37,183 nt of DNA from an uncultured Olsenella sp. (GTDB lineage Bacteria; Actinomycetota; Coriobacteriia; Coriobacteriales; Atopobiaceae): NCBI GenBank assembly GCA_949296375.1, contig CASFQX010000183.1:1-37183 (forward strand), written 5' to 3'. Below are positions 23,995-32,436 of the stretch, one piece after another. The notes under the pieces are model-generated. The model searched no databases and was not told the DNA's origin. It saw only the letters and a program-made list of their open reading frames with translations. The stretch's first letter is position 1; each line of letters starts with the position of its first letter. Made by a program: the position numbers and the translations under genes.

Positions 23995-24351
23995 TCAATG
24001 GACCAGGCTCACCCCCAGCGCCGACGTCCAGAGGTGCTCTCCCTCCTCGATCCAGTCCCCCGGTGCGGCGGGACGCTCTATCGCGCAGCAGGCGTCCGCG
24101 TGCGAGAAGAACTCCCTTGGGGCAAGCCCGCGCCTCACGGACAGGACCTCCCCGAGCTCACCGACAAGCGCGACGTCAAGCGGATATCTCATCCCGAAAG
24201 TGTGAACGGAGCCGCACCGAGAAATCAGCACCGGGTCCGCCTCGGGCCCGGTTCCGAGAAGTCCTCTCAGCCTCTCGGGCCACGTGCTCAGGACGCGTAG
24301 CTCGAGCCTGAGCCTCGGCCTCTCGTCTGAGGCGAGTCTCACAAACCCCAT
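23995..24351 (-). CDS. DUF192-family protein
   Basis: A 118-aa DUF192 (COG1430) protein. The core reads Leu-Gly-Thr then CGSVHTFGMRYPLDVALVG (about 47-65), with the family's Cys-x-x-x-His-Thr-x-x-Met pattern, and ends in CCAIERPAAPG. Family members are often secreted, but no signal peptide is present here. The function is unknown. ATG at 24351 has no strong ribosome binding site; it lies one base after the TGA of the preceding pilin-like gene (TGAGATG), so translation probably depends on coupling. Its place within the Tad gene run suggests a pilus-related job. Confidence 0.82.
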   Translation of the reverse strand: MGFVRLASDERPRLRLELRVLSTWPERLRGLLGTGPEADPVLISRCGSVHTFGMRYPLDVALVGELGEVLSVRRGLAPREFFSHADACCAIERPAAPGDWIEEGEHLWTSALGVSLVH

Positions 24352-24352
24352 C

Positions 24353-24835
24353 TCACACCACCACCCCGGGTCGATACCTGTCAACAACCAGCTCTCGCTC
24401 GTGAGTCAGCTCGATGGGCGCCTCAAACGTGACGCCCGGCAGCCTCACGAACCTCGGCCACGTCCGATAGCGAAGCGTGCACACGTAGCGAGTCATCAGC
24501 GGGGAGACCGCAAACGTCTCGACTCCCCCACCCGAGGATGCCGACTCCGCCCTCACCTCAACATCGCAGCGGTCCTCCCTACCGAGGAGCTCCTCGAGCG
24601 CCCCCTCCACCTCGCTGACGGCCGCCATCTCACTTTGCTCGCCCGGAGGCGCGACGCCATGGGCGACGATTGCCTCGAGAGCCGCCTGATCGAAGGCGGC
24701 ACACGCCTCGATGTACCCCACGAGGTTCAATGCGACGAGCGCGACGACCAACGCGACGGGGACCATCACGGCAAGCTCGACGGTCATCTGCCCCCTCTTG
24801 CCGAGCGAGGGCCGCCACGCTCTTATGCCCCTCAT
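24353..24835 (-). CDS. TadE/TadF-like minor pilin
   Basis: A 160-aa TadE-like pseudopilin. The 15-residue basic leader ends in Gly and is followed by QMTVELAVMVPVALVV, with Glu at +5 after the expected prepilin cleavage site. One membrane segment follows (to about residue 40). The rest is predicted extracellular and ends in a basic stretch. These minor pilins are thought to initiate or cap the Flp pilus. ATG at 24835 overlaps the upstream TadG-like stop as ATGA. It is followed by DUF192 with one base between. Confidence 0.82.
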   Translation of the reverse strand: MRGIRAWRPSLGKRGQMTVELAVMVPVALVVALVALNLVGYIEACAAFDQAALEAIVAHGVAPPGEQSEMAAVSEVEGALEELLGREDRCDVEVRAESASSGGGVETFAVSPLMTRYVCTLRYRTWPRFVRLPGVTFEAPIELTHERELVVDRYRPGVVV

Positions 24836-26895
24836 GGCACGCCCCCGAGGGCAGAGAGGTCTATCGTGAGCGGGACGGAGACGCCCGTCCCAGGGATCTC
24901 AAGCTCAGCGACTGTGATCCTGCCCCCGCTCGCCCCGTCTGTCAGCTCGACCCCGAGCGACTGGGCAAACTCGTAGGGGGTGGTGGAATCTGGCAGGCGG
25001 CGCACGAACTCCCGCACCGTGGAGGCGTCGTCGTATCCGCTCTGGTCGAGAACGTCCTGCGTGTTCGCCAGCGCAGGCTTTCTGAGCCTCATGTCCACCG
25101 GTGCAAACCCCGCCGTCTCGAGAGCCCCCTTGATCTGGTCCTTGAGCCATGAGCCCGTTGTCCCGCCGAGCACCCCATCAAAGCTGTCGAGGAAGCCTCC
25201 CCCTGCCTCCGCTATGCCCTCGCAGGCCGATCCATAGCCAACCAGCAGCGACCCCCAGAGCTCCAGCAGGCCGTCAAGCGATCCGCCGACGACTGAGTCG
25301 CCCGCACCGAGGGAGTCAAAGAAGCTCGCAAGGACGTTGTTGCCGTCGGTGTCCTCGTCGGGGGCGAGCGCCGCCGCGGAGACGGCGACCCCCGCCGGCA
25401 GATTGGCTGACTGGAGAAATGCGCCGGTCAGCTCTCCTGGCACCATGGTCCCATCCGAGCGGGATACGACCGAGACGCACCCCCAGGCGCCCGGCGGACA
25501 CAGCGTGGGACCACCAGAGGAGAGCTGGTCGAGAGCCCCCTCGAACGCACCCTCGCCCTCCTCGGCGAGCTCCCTCGTCTCCGCCTCGGCCTCCGCCCAC
25601 TCCGAGCGAGCGGCCCGATAGTCCTCCGATGCCTCCACAATCAGCCTCCAGTGATACTCGAATCCGTTCTCGATGGAGGAGGATGCCGCTGCGACGCGAC
25701 CGAGCTCCCCTACGTCCATCTGGCAGGAGCCGCACCTTGTGACGGCACCCGCGTCGAGTTGCTCGAGCGACGCCCGCCCCGAGGAGGGGCCAAGCGCTCC
25801 CGGGCAGCTCGGGGAGCAGTGGAGGACGCGGCTCCCGCTCTCGACGGTGCAGGGCCACGCCTGCTGCGCGTAGAGAGACGACGCGCGGGTCTCGTCCGCG
25901 TTTCTCGGCAGCTCGGGCATGCGGGCGTCAACGCTCCCGTCATCGCGCTCGATCCAATAGCCCGCCCTCATCTCACCCAGGGCGTACTCGTAGAAGGCTC
26001 GGCGGCAGGCGGCGTCCGTCAGCTCCTCGGCGTCGCTCCCCCGCACGCTCTCACTCGCGAGGCGCGCCGCGTAGTAGCTGCGCGCTCGCACCAGCGCTGC
26101 GCCAAACGTCCAGGTGTCTGACGTTGGGTAGTAGCGGTTCTCGACCGCCGAGAGCCCGGCGAGCCTTCCCGCCCGCTCATAGAGCGAGTAGGGCGCTGAT
26201 CCGCAGTCTGCCCTCCAACCCCTCTCGAGTGCCGCACGCATCCGCTCGTATGCCTCCCCCGACTCCTGCGACACCTCGCGCATGCGCCCAGAGAGCTCAT
26301 CCATGCCGGCGTCGTCCACCTCGACGGAGAGTGCGGAGAAGTCCGACTCCGACCTCTGGGGAAAGGGAATGGCGCATCCCAGGTAGGAAAGCCCGTCTTC
26401 GCAGTTTGCCGCGACGCACGAAGCGGAGTTCGCCACCACGATGAGGGGAAGGGCGGCCTCGAGCCGCTCGATTCCCGCCGTGGCGGAGCGTACGAAGCTC
26501 GTTCTGGCATCCAGGACGCTCTTCCCCGCCGAGCTCACCCGCGCGCCTATCACCGCGAGACCCGGTATGCACGAGAGGACGAGGCCGGCGCCAAGCACGA
26601 CTATTCCCGTGAGCCCGAGGCTGAGCGAGCAGGCGTCGACGACCTGGACGATCGTGGAGAACCCCGCGACGGCGTTGGCCCCCGCCATGGCGGCGGCGTC
26701 CGCCACGTTCTGGACTTCCGCCGACCGCGACCCCACCCATCCGGAAGACGCGGCCGCAAAGACGAGCGTCAGGCTCAGAAGCAGGGCAAGGGCCACGGCA
26801 ACGGTCGTAAACCCATCCTCGTCATCCCTGAAGACGGAGAGCACGGGGGCGTCACGAGCCTCTCCCCTATCCCCACATCTCGACCCAATCCGCAT
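24832..26895 (-). CDS. Large TadG-like pilus-associated protein
   Basis: A 687-aa protein with an N-terminal membrane segment (29-50) after a charged leader, matching the layout of TadG-type minor pilins. The junction reads Asp-Gly-Phe-Thr-Thr-Val-Ala, so Gly precedes a hydrophobic helix, but the Glu at +5 seen in the other pilins is absent. A second hydrophobic stretch lies at about 87-117. The long extracellular part holds many cysteines. One cluster, Cys349, His359, Cys360, Cys364, Cys388 and Cys391, looks like an Ada-type metal-binding motif found in some surface proteins. ATG at 26895 has TTGGAGG 5 nt upstream and overlaps the TadE-like gene by 29 nt; a TTG at 26907 is less likely. Confidence 0.78.
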   Translation of the reverse strand: MRIGSRCGDRGEARDAPVLSVFRDDEDGFTTVAVALALLLSLTLVFAAASSGWVGSRSAEVQNVADAAAMAGANAVAGFSTIVQVVDACSLSLGLTGIVVLGAGLVLSCIPGLAVIGARVSSAGKSVLDARTSFVRSATAGIERLEAALPLIVVANSASCVAANCEDGLSYLGCAIPFPQRSESDFSALSVEVDDAGMDELSGRMREVSQESGEAYERMRAALERGWRADCGSAPYSLYERAGRLAGLSAVENRYYPTSDTWTFGAALVRARSYYAARLASESVRGSDAEELTDAACRRAFYEYALGEMRAGYWIERDDGSVDARMPELPRNADETRASSLYAQQAWPCTVESGSRVLHCSPSCPGALGPSSGRASLEQLDAGAVTRCGSCQMDVGELGRVAAASSSIENGFEYHWRLIVEASEDYRAARSEWAEAEAETRELAEEGEGAFEGALDQLSSGGPTLCPPGAWGCVSVVSRSDGTMVPGELTGAFLQSANLPAGVAVSAAALAPDEDTDGNNVLASFFDSLGAGDSVVGGSLDGLLELWGSLLVGYGSACEGIAEAGGGFLDSFDGVLGGTTGSWLKDQIKGALETAGFAPVDMRLRKPALANTQDVLDQSGYDDASTVREFVRRLPDSTTPYEFAQSLGVELTDGASGGRITVAELEIPGTGVSVPLTIDLSALGGVP

Positions 26896-27340
26896 ACTCG
26901 CCTCCAATCCACTGCGAGCGAAGCGAACCCGAGGTCCTCACCCTCAGCTCCACCGAACCGCCCGCACCCGCTCCCAGCATCGAGACGAACGCCCCGAGAA
27001 GGGGGAGCGGGCGCACCCGCCCGACAATCAAGACCTCCACGGCCCCGTCGTCGCTCGGCCCCGTGACCTCGACATCCCACGCCGCCGGGCCGCCCTCGTG
27101 AAACGCGGGAACGTCCGGAACCGCCGCGAGCCTCCGGAGCGCAAATGATCGCAACTCGTCCTCTCCGCCGCGCGAGGTTGCCGCCAGCCGTGCCAGCTCC
27201 CCCGCCGTCGCCGCCATCACCGCCCTCGTGTACAGGACGCATGCCGGTTGCACGAGCAGTGCCACGACCGCCAGCACAACGGGAACGAGAAGGGCCGCCT
27301 CCACGCTCATCTGCCCCAGACGACGCTCTTCGCCAGTCAT
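26867..27340 (-). CDS. TadE-like minor pilin
   Basis: A 157-aa TadE-like protein. A short leader ends in Leu-Gly, followed by QMSVEAALLVPVVLAVVALL, with Glu at +5 and a single membrane segment to about residue 30. The remaining part is predicted extracellular, mostly alpha/beta, and free of repeats. It should be cleaved by a prepilin peptidase and act as a minor pilin. ATG at 27340 lies one base after the preceding stop (TGAGATG), so it is coupled. The 3' end overlaps the TadG-like gene by 29 nt. Confidence 0.82.
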   Translation of the reverse strand: MTGEERRLGQMSVEAALLVPVVLAVVALLVQPACVLYTRAVMAATAGELARLAATSRGGEDELRSFALRRLAAVPDVPAFHEGGPAAWDVEVTGPSDDGAVEVLIVGRVRPLPLLGAFVSMLGAGAGGSVELRVRTSGSLRSQWIGGEYADWVEMWG

Positions 27341-27341
27341 C

Positions 27342-27536
27342 TCAGTAGCTCAGGACGTCCTTGAGCAGGGCGGTTGACCCCTGCTCCGTCCCATGGGACG
27401 CGGCTGCCGCCGCACGGTCCGAGAGGTCTCCGTCCCCTCCCGCATGCCAGATGAGGGCAAGCCCGGCGAGCATCGAGACAAACGCCCCGAGCACGACGAG
27501 GTACTCGACGGTCGCCTGACCGGTGCAGTCCCTCAG
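27342..27536 (-). CDS. Short second pilin-like protein (start codon probably CTG)
   Basis: A 64-aa pilin-like protein: a short leader, then TGQATVEYLVVLGAF with Gly at -1 and Glu at +5, and one hydrophobic helix. It resembles Flp, though the C-terminal part is more polar. No ATG or GTG lies close to the leader. CTG at 27536 overlaps the upstream stop as CTGA and has GGAG 9 nt before it. The same N-TGA arrangement is used at three other junctions in this operon, so CTG is preferred. GTG at 27578 or an ATG at 27659 would give longer leaders but would overlap the upstream gene by 46 or 127 nt. It may be a second pilus subunit. Confidence 0.65.
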   Translation of the reverse strand: MRDCTGQATVEYLVVLGAFVSMLAGLALIWHAGGDGDLSDRAAAAASHGTEQGSTALLKDVLSY

Positions 27537-28015
27537 ACCCCCAGGCTCCGGGCGGCTTCGTCCGCGTCCATACGCCACGTGCGGATGGAGCACCCTCCCC
27601 CGTCGCTGTCCTCCGCCACCAGACAAACCTCCACCCACCGGTTCCCCTGAAATACGCATCCCCAGACCCTCCCCGTAAAGTCGAGATAGCCCGCCCGGGC
27701 AAGGACGCAGTCGCCCGCGCCCTCGCGCTTCTCTATCAGCTGGCTCGAAACCTCCTCGACGCTGCCCTCGCGCCTGACGACGCCTCCCCCCGATGGCGTG
27801 AGTGCGGCGCCCTCGCCCTGCTCCCCCTCTTGGGAAGCCCCACCGTCGGATCGGCTCTCGTCGCCCGGCTCATCCCCCTCGTCGCGCTCCCGTGCGTCAA
27901 CCGTCGAGGCCCCCTCAGTCGGGGGCGTCCCGCTCGTGCCTTGAAACGCCGCGAGCAGGCCGACCGCCGCGGCAGCGAGAAGCGCCAGCGCAACCGCCGT
28001 CCCGCGCACGCTCAC
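27533..28015 (-). CDS. Unknown anchored protein of the Tad operon
   Basis: A 160-aa protein with a single N-terminal membrane segment (about 6-24), an acidic Gly/Ser/Glu linker (30-80), and a small C-terminal domain with four cysteines (GDCVLA, WGCVF, EVCLV, GGCS). The cysteines could pair outside the membrane. I do not recognise the fold. GTG at 28015 overlaps the Flp stop as GTGA. It sits between the two pilin genes, so a pilus-specific role, such as assembly or anchoring, is likely but not shown by sequence. Confidence 0.75.
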   Translation of the reverse strand: MSVRGTAVALALLAAAAVGLLAAFQGTSGTPPTEGASTVDARERDEGDEPGDESRSDGGASQEGEQGEGAALTPSGGGVVRREGSVEEVSSQLIEKREGAGDCVLARAGYLDFTGRVWGCVFQGNRWVEVCLVAEDSDGGGCSIRTWRMDADEAARSLGV

Positions 28016-28206
28016 AGCGAGTTGATGCCCGTCGAGATTGCCTCCCAGAGCTCGGAGATCTTGTCCCTGAACGCGAGGATCGCCACGATCGCTATCACGA
28101 CGAGCACGCCAACGAGAATCGCGTATTCGGTGGTGCCCTGCCCCGAATCGTCCGTCAGTAGCCTCCGCAGCCCATCCGCCTTACGCTCCAGCACCCTTGC
28201 CCCCAT
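28012..28206 (-). CDS. flp: Flp-type pilin
   Basis: A 64-aa Flp/Fap prepilin. A leader of about 26 residues, mainly basic with two aspartates at its end, finishes in Ser-Gly, then QGTTEYAILVGVLVVIAI with Glu and Tyr at +5 and +6, the signature of type IVb Flp pilins. One membrane helix follows, and the mature protein is short and polar at the end. It is the main fibre subunit after cleavage by a prepilin peptidase, not present in the window. ATG at 28206 is preferred over a TTG at 28236, because GGAG lies 6 nt upstream. It is the only Tad gene with a sizeable gap (38 nt) and its own strong site, as expected for the most abundant product. Confidence 0.92.
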   Translation of the reverse strand: MGARVLERKADGLRRLLTDDSGQGTTEYAILVGVLVVIAIVAILAFRDKISELWEAISTGINSL

Positions 28207-28244
28207 CTCGCTCTCCTTCCTCCTCGCCTCCGTCAACTCCGCCG

Positions 28245-28883
28245 TCAGCCCATCACCGAGCCGAGCAGCGGTCCAAGCACCGCAAGAAACATCGCGGGAA
28301 CCACGAGCGTCCCCAGTGGGATCAGCATCTTCACCGGAACCCGCTCGATCCTCTCCTCGACCTGAGCGCGCTGCTCGTCCCTGATTACGCGCGCCTGGCC
28401 CTCGAGGGCCTCGGCGAGAGGGGCGCCAAAGGCGAGCGCCTCGCTCACGATCGAGGCAAACCGTCCGAGTGCGGGCGCTCCCACGTCACCCGCCACCTTC
28501 CAGAGCCCCTCCTCCCTGGTGTGGGACCCGATGCGCCACCCCAGCATCGCCTCGCGAAAAACATCGGCAAGCGTCCCCTCGTTCCTCGAGCAGTAGAGCT
28601 CGAGCGAAGCGTCAAAGGAGAGCCCGGCGGAAAGGCCGAGCGTCACCACGTCGAGAAGGGCGGGGAGCTCGTCCAGGCACGCGGCACGACGCTCCTCAGG
28701 GGTCTTGCGACGGGAGGTCTTTCTCGACAGCTGGTTCGCATCGAGGAGAAGCCTCGCTCCCGCAAGCCTCCTCAGAGCCAACCCAAGAGCGGCGCGCCCG
28801 GGCACGGCATCCATGAGGAGAGCAGCCGAAAAGGCCGCACCCGCCGCTGCGCCCAGTGGCAGCAGCTCCCCTCCCGCAGGCAT
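28245..28883 (-). CDS. tadC: TadC-like pilus platform protein
   Basis: A 212-aa membrane protein of the type II secretion F (GspF) family as used in Tad systems. A hydrophobic N-terminus, a helical cytosolic part (about 60-165, with LDELPALLDVVTLGLSAGL typical of TadC) and two C-terminal membrane stretches are visible. The long cytosolic loop is shorter than in TadC of proteobacteria. It should form the inner-membrane platform together with TadB. The frame opens far upstream, but ATG at 28883 overlaps the TadB stop as TGATG and has GAGGGG about 7 nt before it. Confidence 0.88.
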   Translation of the reverse strand: MPAGGELLPLGAAAGAAFSAALLMDAVPGRAALGLALRRLAGARLLLDANQLSRKTSRRKTPEERRAACLDELPALLDVVTLGLSAGLSFDASLELYCSRNEGTLADVFREAMLGWRIGSHTREEGLWKVAGDVGAPALGRFASIVSEALAFGAPLAEALEGQARVIRDEQRAQVEERIERVPVKMLIPLGTLVVPAMFLAVLGPLLGSVMG

Positions 28884-29806
28884 CAGAGCACCCCTCTCAT
28901 GAGGCGCCTGATGACGACCAGGGCGATGACGTCCAGAACCGCAGCAACCGTCACGCACCCCATTCCCACCGGGGTCGCGAGCCCCGCCTGAAAGTCCGGC
29001 GACATGAGCGCAAGGATCCCCATCATGACCACGGGGAGAAGGCACACGATTCTCACGGATAGCCTGACCTGCGCCGTCTTGACACCAAGCGTCCTCTCGA
29101 ACTCCTCCTGGCGCTCCGCGAGCGCGGCCGACCTCAGGAGGAGGTCGCGCAGGGGGCTCCCCGTCCTGTGAGAGATCACCAGCGCCGTGGCGAGAAGTCC
29201 CGCCCCGGGCGCGGAGAGCTCCTTGGCGAGAAGGTCGACCGCCTCCTCCGTCGACGCGCCGCACCTGAGACGAAGCGACATCCTCGCGAACACCCGAGCC
29301 ACCGCCCCATGCTCGTGCGCCCCGACATAGGCAACCGCCTGCGAGAGGGTCTGCCCCGACCCCAGCGCGACCGCGAGCGTCCGATAGACGCCTGGCATCG
29401 CACCGAGAGCCTCCCGACGCTCGCGCTCACGAATCGAGGCGTCTCGAGCGAGCATCACCCCAACCAGACCGCCTGCCACAACCAGCACCGCTAGTGGCGA
29501 GGCAAAAAGGGCCCCGCCCAGAAGCGACGCCGCCAGCGCACCGATGACGAGTGCCGCGACCGCGGAGTGCGGGTCCAGGGAGACGCCCCTGTCGGCGGCC
29601 CTCTCAGAGAGCTCCTCGGAGAGCGATCTGACGCAGTTCGCATCGAGAAGCGCCTCGACGACGTTCCACCCGCCAATCCACCGAAGGGCTGCCCTCGCCC
29701 TGGATCCAAGCAGCGGGAGCCTGCGCCCCGCCCCCGCAAGTGACGGCAGCGCCCCGCCGCTCGCGAGAAGGCCCGCCAGGCCAGAGAGCGCCGCGGAGCC
29801 AGCCAT
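28883..29806 (-). CDS. tadB: TadB-like pilus platform protein
   Basis: A 307-aa GspF-family protein with membrane segments near residues 3-20, 85-125 and two near the C-terminus (about 248-305). The central cytosolic helices contain LGSGQTLSQAVAYV, typical of TadB/TadC domains. It pairs with TadC to link the motor to pilus growth. An ATG at 29821 is possible, but the ATG at 29806 has GGAGG 8 nt before it and overlaps the TadA stop as TGATG, matching the next junction. It is therefore preferred. Confidence 0.88.
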   Translation of the reverse strand: MAGSAALSGLAGLLASGGALPSLAGAGRRLPLLGSRARAALRWIGGWNVVEALLDANCVRSLSEELSERAADRGVSLDPHSAVAALVIGALAASLLGGALFASPLAVLVVAGGLVGVMLARDASIRERERREALGAMPGVYRTLAVALGSGQTLSQAVAYVGAHEHGAVARVFARMSLRLRCGASTEEAVDLLAKELSAPGAGLLATALVISHRTGSPLRDLLLRSAALAERQEEFERTLGVKTAQVRLSVRIVCLLPVVMMGILALMSPDFQAGLATPVGMGCVTVAAVLDVIALVVIRRLMRGVL

Positions 29807-31125
29807 CAGCACCGCCTCCATTGCCGCACCTCCTCCTCGCTCAGCACGCCGTCCTCGATTCCCCCGCGCACGAACATCGGCTCGGAGCGAAGCTCCCAGG
29901 AGCGCTCCCCGGACCGATAGCTCACGCACTCGTCGAGCCGAGCGGATCCGTCCTCCGCCCGCGACACCTCCGTCAGAGACGTCACCACCCTCGTCCCGTC
30001 TGAGAGCCTCTTCGTGACCACGATTAGATCTATTGCGGTTGCTATCTGCTCCTCGATGAGGTCCGTCGGAAGGTCCATGCCAAAGCGCGCCATCAGCACG
30101 AGGCGCATGAGCGCCTCCTCGGCGCTACCCGCGTGGAGCGTGGTGAGAGACCCCTCGTGCCCCGTGTTCATGGCGTTGAGCATGTCGATGCACTCCCCCG
30201 AGCGCACCTCTCCCACGACGATGCGATCCGGCCTCATCCTGAGCGCGTTCTTCACGAGATCCCTTATCGTCACCTCTCCCGAACCCTCGATCGAGCTGTC
30301 ACGGGCCTCGAGTCTCACTACGTTGGGATGAGCGTCAAAGCGCAGCTCCGCGGAGTCCTCTATGGTCACGATTCGCTCGCCGATTGGTATCTCGCAGGAG
30401 AGTGCGTTGAGCAGCGTGGTCTTGCCCGAGCCCGTGCCCCCGGCAACCGCGATCGAGCGAGAGCATCGCACTGCCCAGGAGAGCAGCTGCGCATACCATT
30501 CTGGAATGGAGCCAGTCTCCACGAGTCGCTCGAGGGTGCGAATCCGATCGGAGAACTTCCGTATGGTCACTGCCGGTCCGTCGATGGCTATCGGCGCCGC
30601 GACCGCGTTCACTCGGTCGCCGTTTGCCAGGCGCGCGCTCACGAGGGGGCTGGAGCGGTCGAGGCGCCTTCCCAGCGGCGCGAGGATCCGGTCCATGACG
30701 ATCATGATCTGCTCGGGGGAGTCGAACACCGTATCGGCCGGGTAGAGCTCGCCCCCGCGCTCGTAGAAGAGGGCGCCGACCCCGTTGATCATGACCTCGG
30801 TGACCTCCCTGTCTTCGAGCAGCGGCTGAATCGGGCCAAGCCCGCAGACCTCGTCGATGACCTGTCTGAGCAGCGTGTCCCTGTCAACTGCGCGGCAGTC
30901 GTCCTCTCTGGTGTTGAGAATTGCCTCGAGAACAACGCGCAGCTCGGAACGCACCTCTGAGGCACCCTCCTCGGAGAGCATCGAGGCGATCGTCGCCAGG
31001 CCAAGCCGCTCAACCAGCTCTGACCTGAGCATTTCGCGGGCATGCCTGAGCTCGACGCTCGTGCCAGGCGTCCCGTTGACTGAGCGGGCGACCTCAACCT
31101 CCCTCACACGCTCGAGAACAGACAT
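29806..31125 (-). CDS. tadA: TadA/CpaF pilus assembly ATPase
   Basis: A 439-aa secretion ATPase of the GspE/VirB11 superfamily that powers Flp pilus assembly at the inner membrane. The N-terminal domain (1-200) includes the LGPIQPLLED and VTEVMING stretches of CpaF. Walker A is GGTGSGKTT (229-237), the Asp box lies in TIEDSAEL, the Walker B-like RIVVGEVR is at 301-308, and the His box is TGHEGSLTTLHAGS (321-334). All catalytic elements appear intact, and the length is standard. The start ATG directly follows the TadZ stop (TAGATG). Confidence 0.96.
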   Translation of the reverse strand: MSVLERVREVEVARSVNGTPGTSVELRHAREMLRSELVERLGLATIASMLSEEGASEVRSELRVVLEAILNTREDDCRAVDRDTLLRQVIDEVCGLGPIQPLLEDREVTEVMINGVGALFYERGGELYPADTVFDSPEQIMIVMDRILAPLGRRLDRSSPLVSARLANGDRVNAVAAPIAIDGPAVTIRKFSDRIRTLERLVETGSIPEWYAQLLSWAVRCSRSIAVAGGTGSGKTTLLNALSCEIPIGERIVTIEDSAELRFDAHPNVVRLEARDSSIEGSGEVTIRDLVKNALRMRPDRIVVGEVRSGECIDMLNAMNTGHEGSLTTLHAGSAEEALMRLVLMARFGMDLPTDLIEEQIATAIDLIVVTKRLSDGTRVVTSLTEVSRAEDGSARLDECVSYRSGERSWELRSEPMFVRGGIEDGVLSEEEVRQWRRC

Positions 31126-32436
31126 CTACCTCGCCTCCCTTCTCAACCCAAACAGTGAGACCCTTCGACCCCCATCCGTCTGCTCGTACGCGCTTCTCGC
31201 CTCGTCACAGTCGGGAAGCCTCCCGAGCTCGGCAAGCAGCTTTGCGACGGCGGAGGAGAGCGAGTCGGCAAACGCGACCCCCGGCTCGCAGAGCTCCTCC
31301 GCCCGCCCCTCGCCCAGCAGCTCCCCGACGCCTCTCCCTCCCTCGAAGACCCGGTACACCCGTGCCGTCTCGAGACCCACCTCCGCCCTTCCGACGGAGA
31401 GGTCCGGCTTGAGGCGGGGGCTTGCGCGGTTCTCGATGCGCGCGATGCGCGTTCTCGCCACCCCGAGGCGCACGGCAAGACCGCTCGTCCTCGCAGCCGA
31501 GGAGATCGACCCCTCACGGGAGTCGGTAATGATGACCAGTCGGTCGGCACGCTGCGCCGCCTGGGCAACGGCGTCGGTGAACGTCGGCGACGTGTCAACC
31601 ACGACGAGCTCGAACTCCCTCGAGGCTCTCTCAATCACGCTGCTCACATGGGGAAATACGAGCTCCGCCGCCTCCGGAAGGGCGCAGGGTCCCAAGACGG
31701 AGACCCCCGAGGCGGACGTCTGGCAGATCTGGGCGACTGGCGCCGCCCCGGACTCGCCATAGGAGCTGAGGTCCGCCCCCTCTCTCAGCCCCAGCATGGC
31801 GTACGCATTCCCGCAGGAAAGGTCGAGGTCGAGAAGGCAGGTCCTCACGCCCCATCTGCTTGCGATGACGGCGGCGCACGTCGCGAGCACCGTCTTGCCC
31901 ACGCCGCCCCTTCCCGAGCAGAAGACGAGCACGGGCGCTCGGGCCGAGGAAACCTCCTCCGAGGGTTCCTCGAGGTCGAGCACCAGCTCGGGCAGCCCAT
32001 GCAGCCCAGCCGCGCACGAGGCACCATAAGCCGCCGGCAACGGTTCGTGCGCAGGCACCTCCGCCTCCATCGGCCGCCCGCCCGGCGCCGGCGCGCGGCC
32101 GGGCTCCCCCTCGACCTCCTCGAAATCGACGACGAGGTCGACGCCCGCGCGAGCCGCCCTGGAGCGAAACGACCCCGTGACGGCACGCTTGGCGATGGCG
32201 ACAAACCGCGCCCTCCCGTCCGCGACGACGGCCGCTGCCAGGTTGATGTCAGACACGCCCTCCCCCGCGGCGCCAATCACGACGCCCAGCTCGCCCGGAC
32301 GCGAGGAGATCACCCGCTCCCGCAGCTCGTCCTGGTTGTCCGTCCAATAGACGAGCGGGCTCTCGTCCATGTTCGCAACAATGCCCCCCATCCGATCGAG
32401 ATCGGCCTCGGAGCACAGGACCGCCCATTCGCTCAT
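31126..32436 (-). CDS. tadZ: TadZ/CpaE-like ATPase
   Basis: A 436-aa MinD/ParA-related ATPase with an N-terminal atypical receiver-like domain, as in TadZ/CpaE. The deviant Walker A is GRGGVGKT (175-182), followed by LLDLDLSCGNA and VVVDTSP. A Pro/Glu-rich linker separates the two domains (about 108-165). TadZ proteins localise the Tad machinery, often to a cell pole, and recruit TadA. Start ATG overlaps the CpaB-like stop as ATGA. Confidence 0.92.
   Translation of the reverse strand: MSEWAVLCSEADLDRMGGIVANMDESPLVYWTDNQDELRERVISSRPGELGVVIGAAGEGVSDINLAAAVVADGRARFVAIAKRAVTGSFRSRAARAGVDLVVDFEEVEGEPGRAPAPGGRPMEAEVPAHEPLPAAYGASCAAGLHGLPELVLDLEEPSEEVSSARAPVLVFCSGRGGVGKTVLATCAAVIASRWGVRTCLLDLDLSCGNAYAMLGLREGADLSSYGESGAAPVAQICQTSASGVSVLGPCALPEAAELVFPHVSSVIERASREFELVVVDTSPTFTDAVAQAAQRADRLVIITDSREGSISSAARTSGLAVRLGVARTRIARIENRASPRLKPDLSVGRAEVGLETARVYRVFEGGRGVGELLGEGRAEELCEPGVAFADSLSSAVAKLLAELGRLPDCDEARSAYEQTDGGRRVSLFGLRREAR

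Noticed and set aside
28884-29264. 127-codon upstream extension of TadC
   Set aside because: It runs inside TadB in another frame. The coupled TGATG start at 28883 with a good site is preferred.
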